A program made the position numbers and the translations under genes. A model generated the notes under the pieces. That model made no database searches. It was not told where the DNA came from and was given only the letters and a program-made list of their open reading frames with translations. A stretch of DNA of 64,000 nt from Rhodospirillales bacterium (GTDB lineage Bacteria; Pseudomonadota; Alphaproteobacteria; Rhodospirillales; Thalassospiraceae): the NCBI GenBank assembly GCA_019634165.1, contig JAHQVT010000007.1:186001-250000 (forward strand), in the 5' to 3' direction. Shown one piece after another: positions 62,761-64,000 of this stretch (its first letter is position 1; each line of letters opens with the position of its first letter).

Positions 62761-63624
62761 TTAAGAAGCAGCCTTGCGCACGAAATTTCCGCTTTGGAAA
62801 TCGTCAAATGCCTGCATCAATTCCTGTTTACTGCTCATCACGAACGGGCCATAACGTACGACCTGTTCATGGAGCGGACGTGCGGCAATCACAAGCATCC
62901 GCCCGCCATCTTCCCCACCTTTAAGAGTGACGCTATCCCCATTGCGCAGAACAGCCAAATGATGGGTCGGAACATCTTTGCTTGCGATTATGGCATCCCC
63001 GATGAAAACATAGACAACGCTGGCATGGCCTTCGGGGATTGGGATGGAAACTTCTGCACCGGCATCAAGTTTGACATCGACAAACACTGGATCAGTGGAA
63101 ATCCCATTGATCGGGCCGGTTTTGCCAAACATTTCACCCGCGACAAGGCGCAGATCAACCCCATCCCTTACGGCAATCTCAGGAACGTCAGGCGCTTCGA
63201 TATTCTGATAGCGCGGATCAATCATCTTATCCTTGGCAGGCAAGTTGATCCAAAGTTGGAACCCCTGCAAAAGGCCGTCTTCCTGCTTTGGCGTTTCAGA
63301 ATGAATGATCCCGCTGCCTGCTGTCATCCACTGCACACCACCAGATCGCAACACACCTTCTGAGCCAATGCTGTCTTTATGGCCCATCGCCCCTTCAACC
63401 ATATAGGTTACGGTTTCAAAGCCACGATGGGGATGTTCCGGAAAACCCGCGATATAATCATCGGCATTGTCGGTCGAGATTGAATCAAGCATCAGAAACG
63501 GATCAAGCATATCAAGCTGCGGCGAACCAATAGAACGTTTCAGCGATACACCCGCCCCGTCTGAAGTATCCATGGCCCGCAAAACCTGCTTAACACCACG
63601 TGCTTTTGTAACCGCATCCGACAT
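62761..63624 (-). CDS. Pirin-family protein
   Basis: This complete 287-residue bicupin has the N-terminal metal-binding HPHRGFETVTYMVEG and HSETP segments and the second cupin. Bacterial pirins are cytoplasmic, metal-binding and sometimes have quercetinase activity; the real role is unclear. It is about 80 percent identical by eye to the truncated copy at 59296-59955, from ETVTYMVEG onward. The start follows GGAG a few bases upstream. Confidence 0.9.
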   Translation of the reverse strand: MSDAVTKARGVKQVLRAMDTSDGAGVSLKRSIGSPQLDMLDPFLMLDSISTDNADDYIAGFPEHPHRGFETVTYMVEGAMGHKDSIGSEGVLRSGGVQWMTAGSGIIHSETPKQEDGLLQGFQLWINLPAKDKMIDPRYQNIEAPDVPEIAVRDGVDLRLVAGEMFGKTGPINGISTDPVFVDVKLDAGAEVSIPIPEGHASVVYVFIGDAIIASKDVPTHHLAVLRNGDSVTLKGGEDGGRMLVIAARPLHEQVVRYGPFVMSSKQELMQAFDDFQSGNFVRKAAS

Positions 63625-63752
63625 TTCAATCTCCTGAGCTCACCGGTGCTGCGCACCAGACACAATTTCATGCTGTCACTTTCGCACAAAACTGTCTCCA
63701 AACAAGATGCAATCAGGCACCTGATTGTTTCCTAAATGCACCCCAGACAGCA

Positions 63753-64000
63753 TCAGTCACCTTGAGCCGTCTTCTCGCTGCTCAGGTTGCCGTTCAAACT
63801 ACGTCGAATGCCCAAGATTGTATAGAAGACCAGAATTCCAGAAATCATCTGCGCGGAAAAGGATGCAAGAACCACGAAAAGATCGACACCAAGGTAGTTC
63901 GACAAAACAATGACCAACAATCCGCTCGGCAAGATAAAGAGTTGCAGGAAAACCAAAAATAGATTTTCAAATCCCGGATAAATTGCAACCCAGGTCGAAT
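63753..64000 (-). CDS. C-terminal fragment of a membrane protein (cut by window edge)
   Basis: The open frame reaches the right edge with no stop. The visible 82 residues contain two hydrophobic segments (NLFLVFLQLFILPSGLLVIVL and FVVLASFSAQMISGILVFYTI) and a basic end. A TTG at 63956 could be a start, but the frame continues upstream with coding-like sequence, so it is probably the tail of a longer gene. No family is recognised. Confidence 0.55.
   Translation of the reverse strand, partial: STWVAIYPGFENLFLVFLQLFILPSGLLVIVLSNYLGVDLFVVLASFSAQMISGILVFYTILGIRRSLNGNLSSEKTAQGD

Noticed and set aside
1..64000. tRNA, rRNA or CRISPR elements
   Set aside because: No cloverleaf with a TTCRANYC-type arm, no rRNA signature and no evenly spaced repeat array was seen by eye. 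A small RNA gene could still be missed.

Overview
The window reads as a stretch of chromosome from a marine alphaproteobacterium, most likely Thalassospira or a close relative in the Rhodospirillales. This is an inference from protein style, gene content (class I PHA synthase, eukaryote-type NADP isocitrate dehydrogenase, PssA/Psd pair, DMSP genes) and base composition; no rRNA or marker search was possible. Genes are densely packed, many overlap by 1-4 bases, and I saw no rRNA, tRNA, CRISPR array or insertion sequence.

Layout. 1-11.9 kb is an exopolysaccharide locus. On the minus strand are a polymerisation/export block (edge fragment, small secreted protein, Wzc/GumC-type co-polymerase with a BY-kinase domain, and a WecG-type glycosyltransferase with an unexplained C-terminal half). 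On the plus strand is a chain of four glycosyltransferases, a Wzx-like flippase and two unrecognised proteins. 11.9-13.7 kb adds a YjbR-like protein and a UDP-HexNAc dehydrogenase (TviB/WbpO type), a probable sugar-precursor enzyme for the locus. 13.7-22.6 kb holds phaC, an unusually long leuS with a KMGKR motif, a DUF5610-like protein, a coiled-coil membrane protein and a methyltransferase. 22.7-24.7 kb is the queuosine precursor operon queC-queD-queE behind a probable preQ1-I riboswitch. 24.9-28.5 kb contains small hypothetical proteins (including a paralogous pair), an ICMT-like membrane methyltransferase and a membrane-anchored AraC regulator. 28.7-33.9 kb is a PadR-regulated RND efflux operon with a strong palindromic operator. 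34-40.4 kb holds a solute-binding protein, the pssA-psd phospholipid pair, a LysM protein, a membrane protein and a LOG-family protein.

40.7-45.7 kb is a DeoR-regulated ABC uptake operon of the sugar/glycerol-phosphate type. 45.8-51.1 kb is, in my reading, a DMSP catabolic locus: a LysR regulator divergent from a GMC alcohol dehydrogenase (DddA-like) and the two-domain CoA-transferase/lyase DddD. 51.4-54.8 kb is an EmrAB-type efflux pair with a divergent TetR regulator and two matched operator half-site pairs. 55.5 kb starts icd.

The most unusual structure is at 56.6-61.8 kb. The last 25 codons of icd, with stop and terminator, recur 5 kb downstream as a near-perfect direct repeat whose two base differences leave the peptide unchanged. 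This is what site-specific integration into the 3' end of icd leaves behind (as known for phage 21 and e14). The segment between the repeats carries a vanadium haloperoxidase, a 5'-truncated pirin and a 5'-truncated membrane protein abutting at a deletion scar, and a lipoprotein whose signal peptide is out of frame with any start. No integrase remains, so it looks like a decaying island. Beyond it lie a periplasmic solute-binding protein, an intact pirin and a membrane-protein fragment at the right edge.
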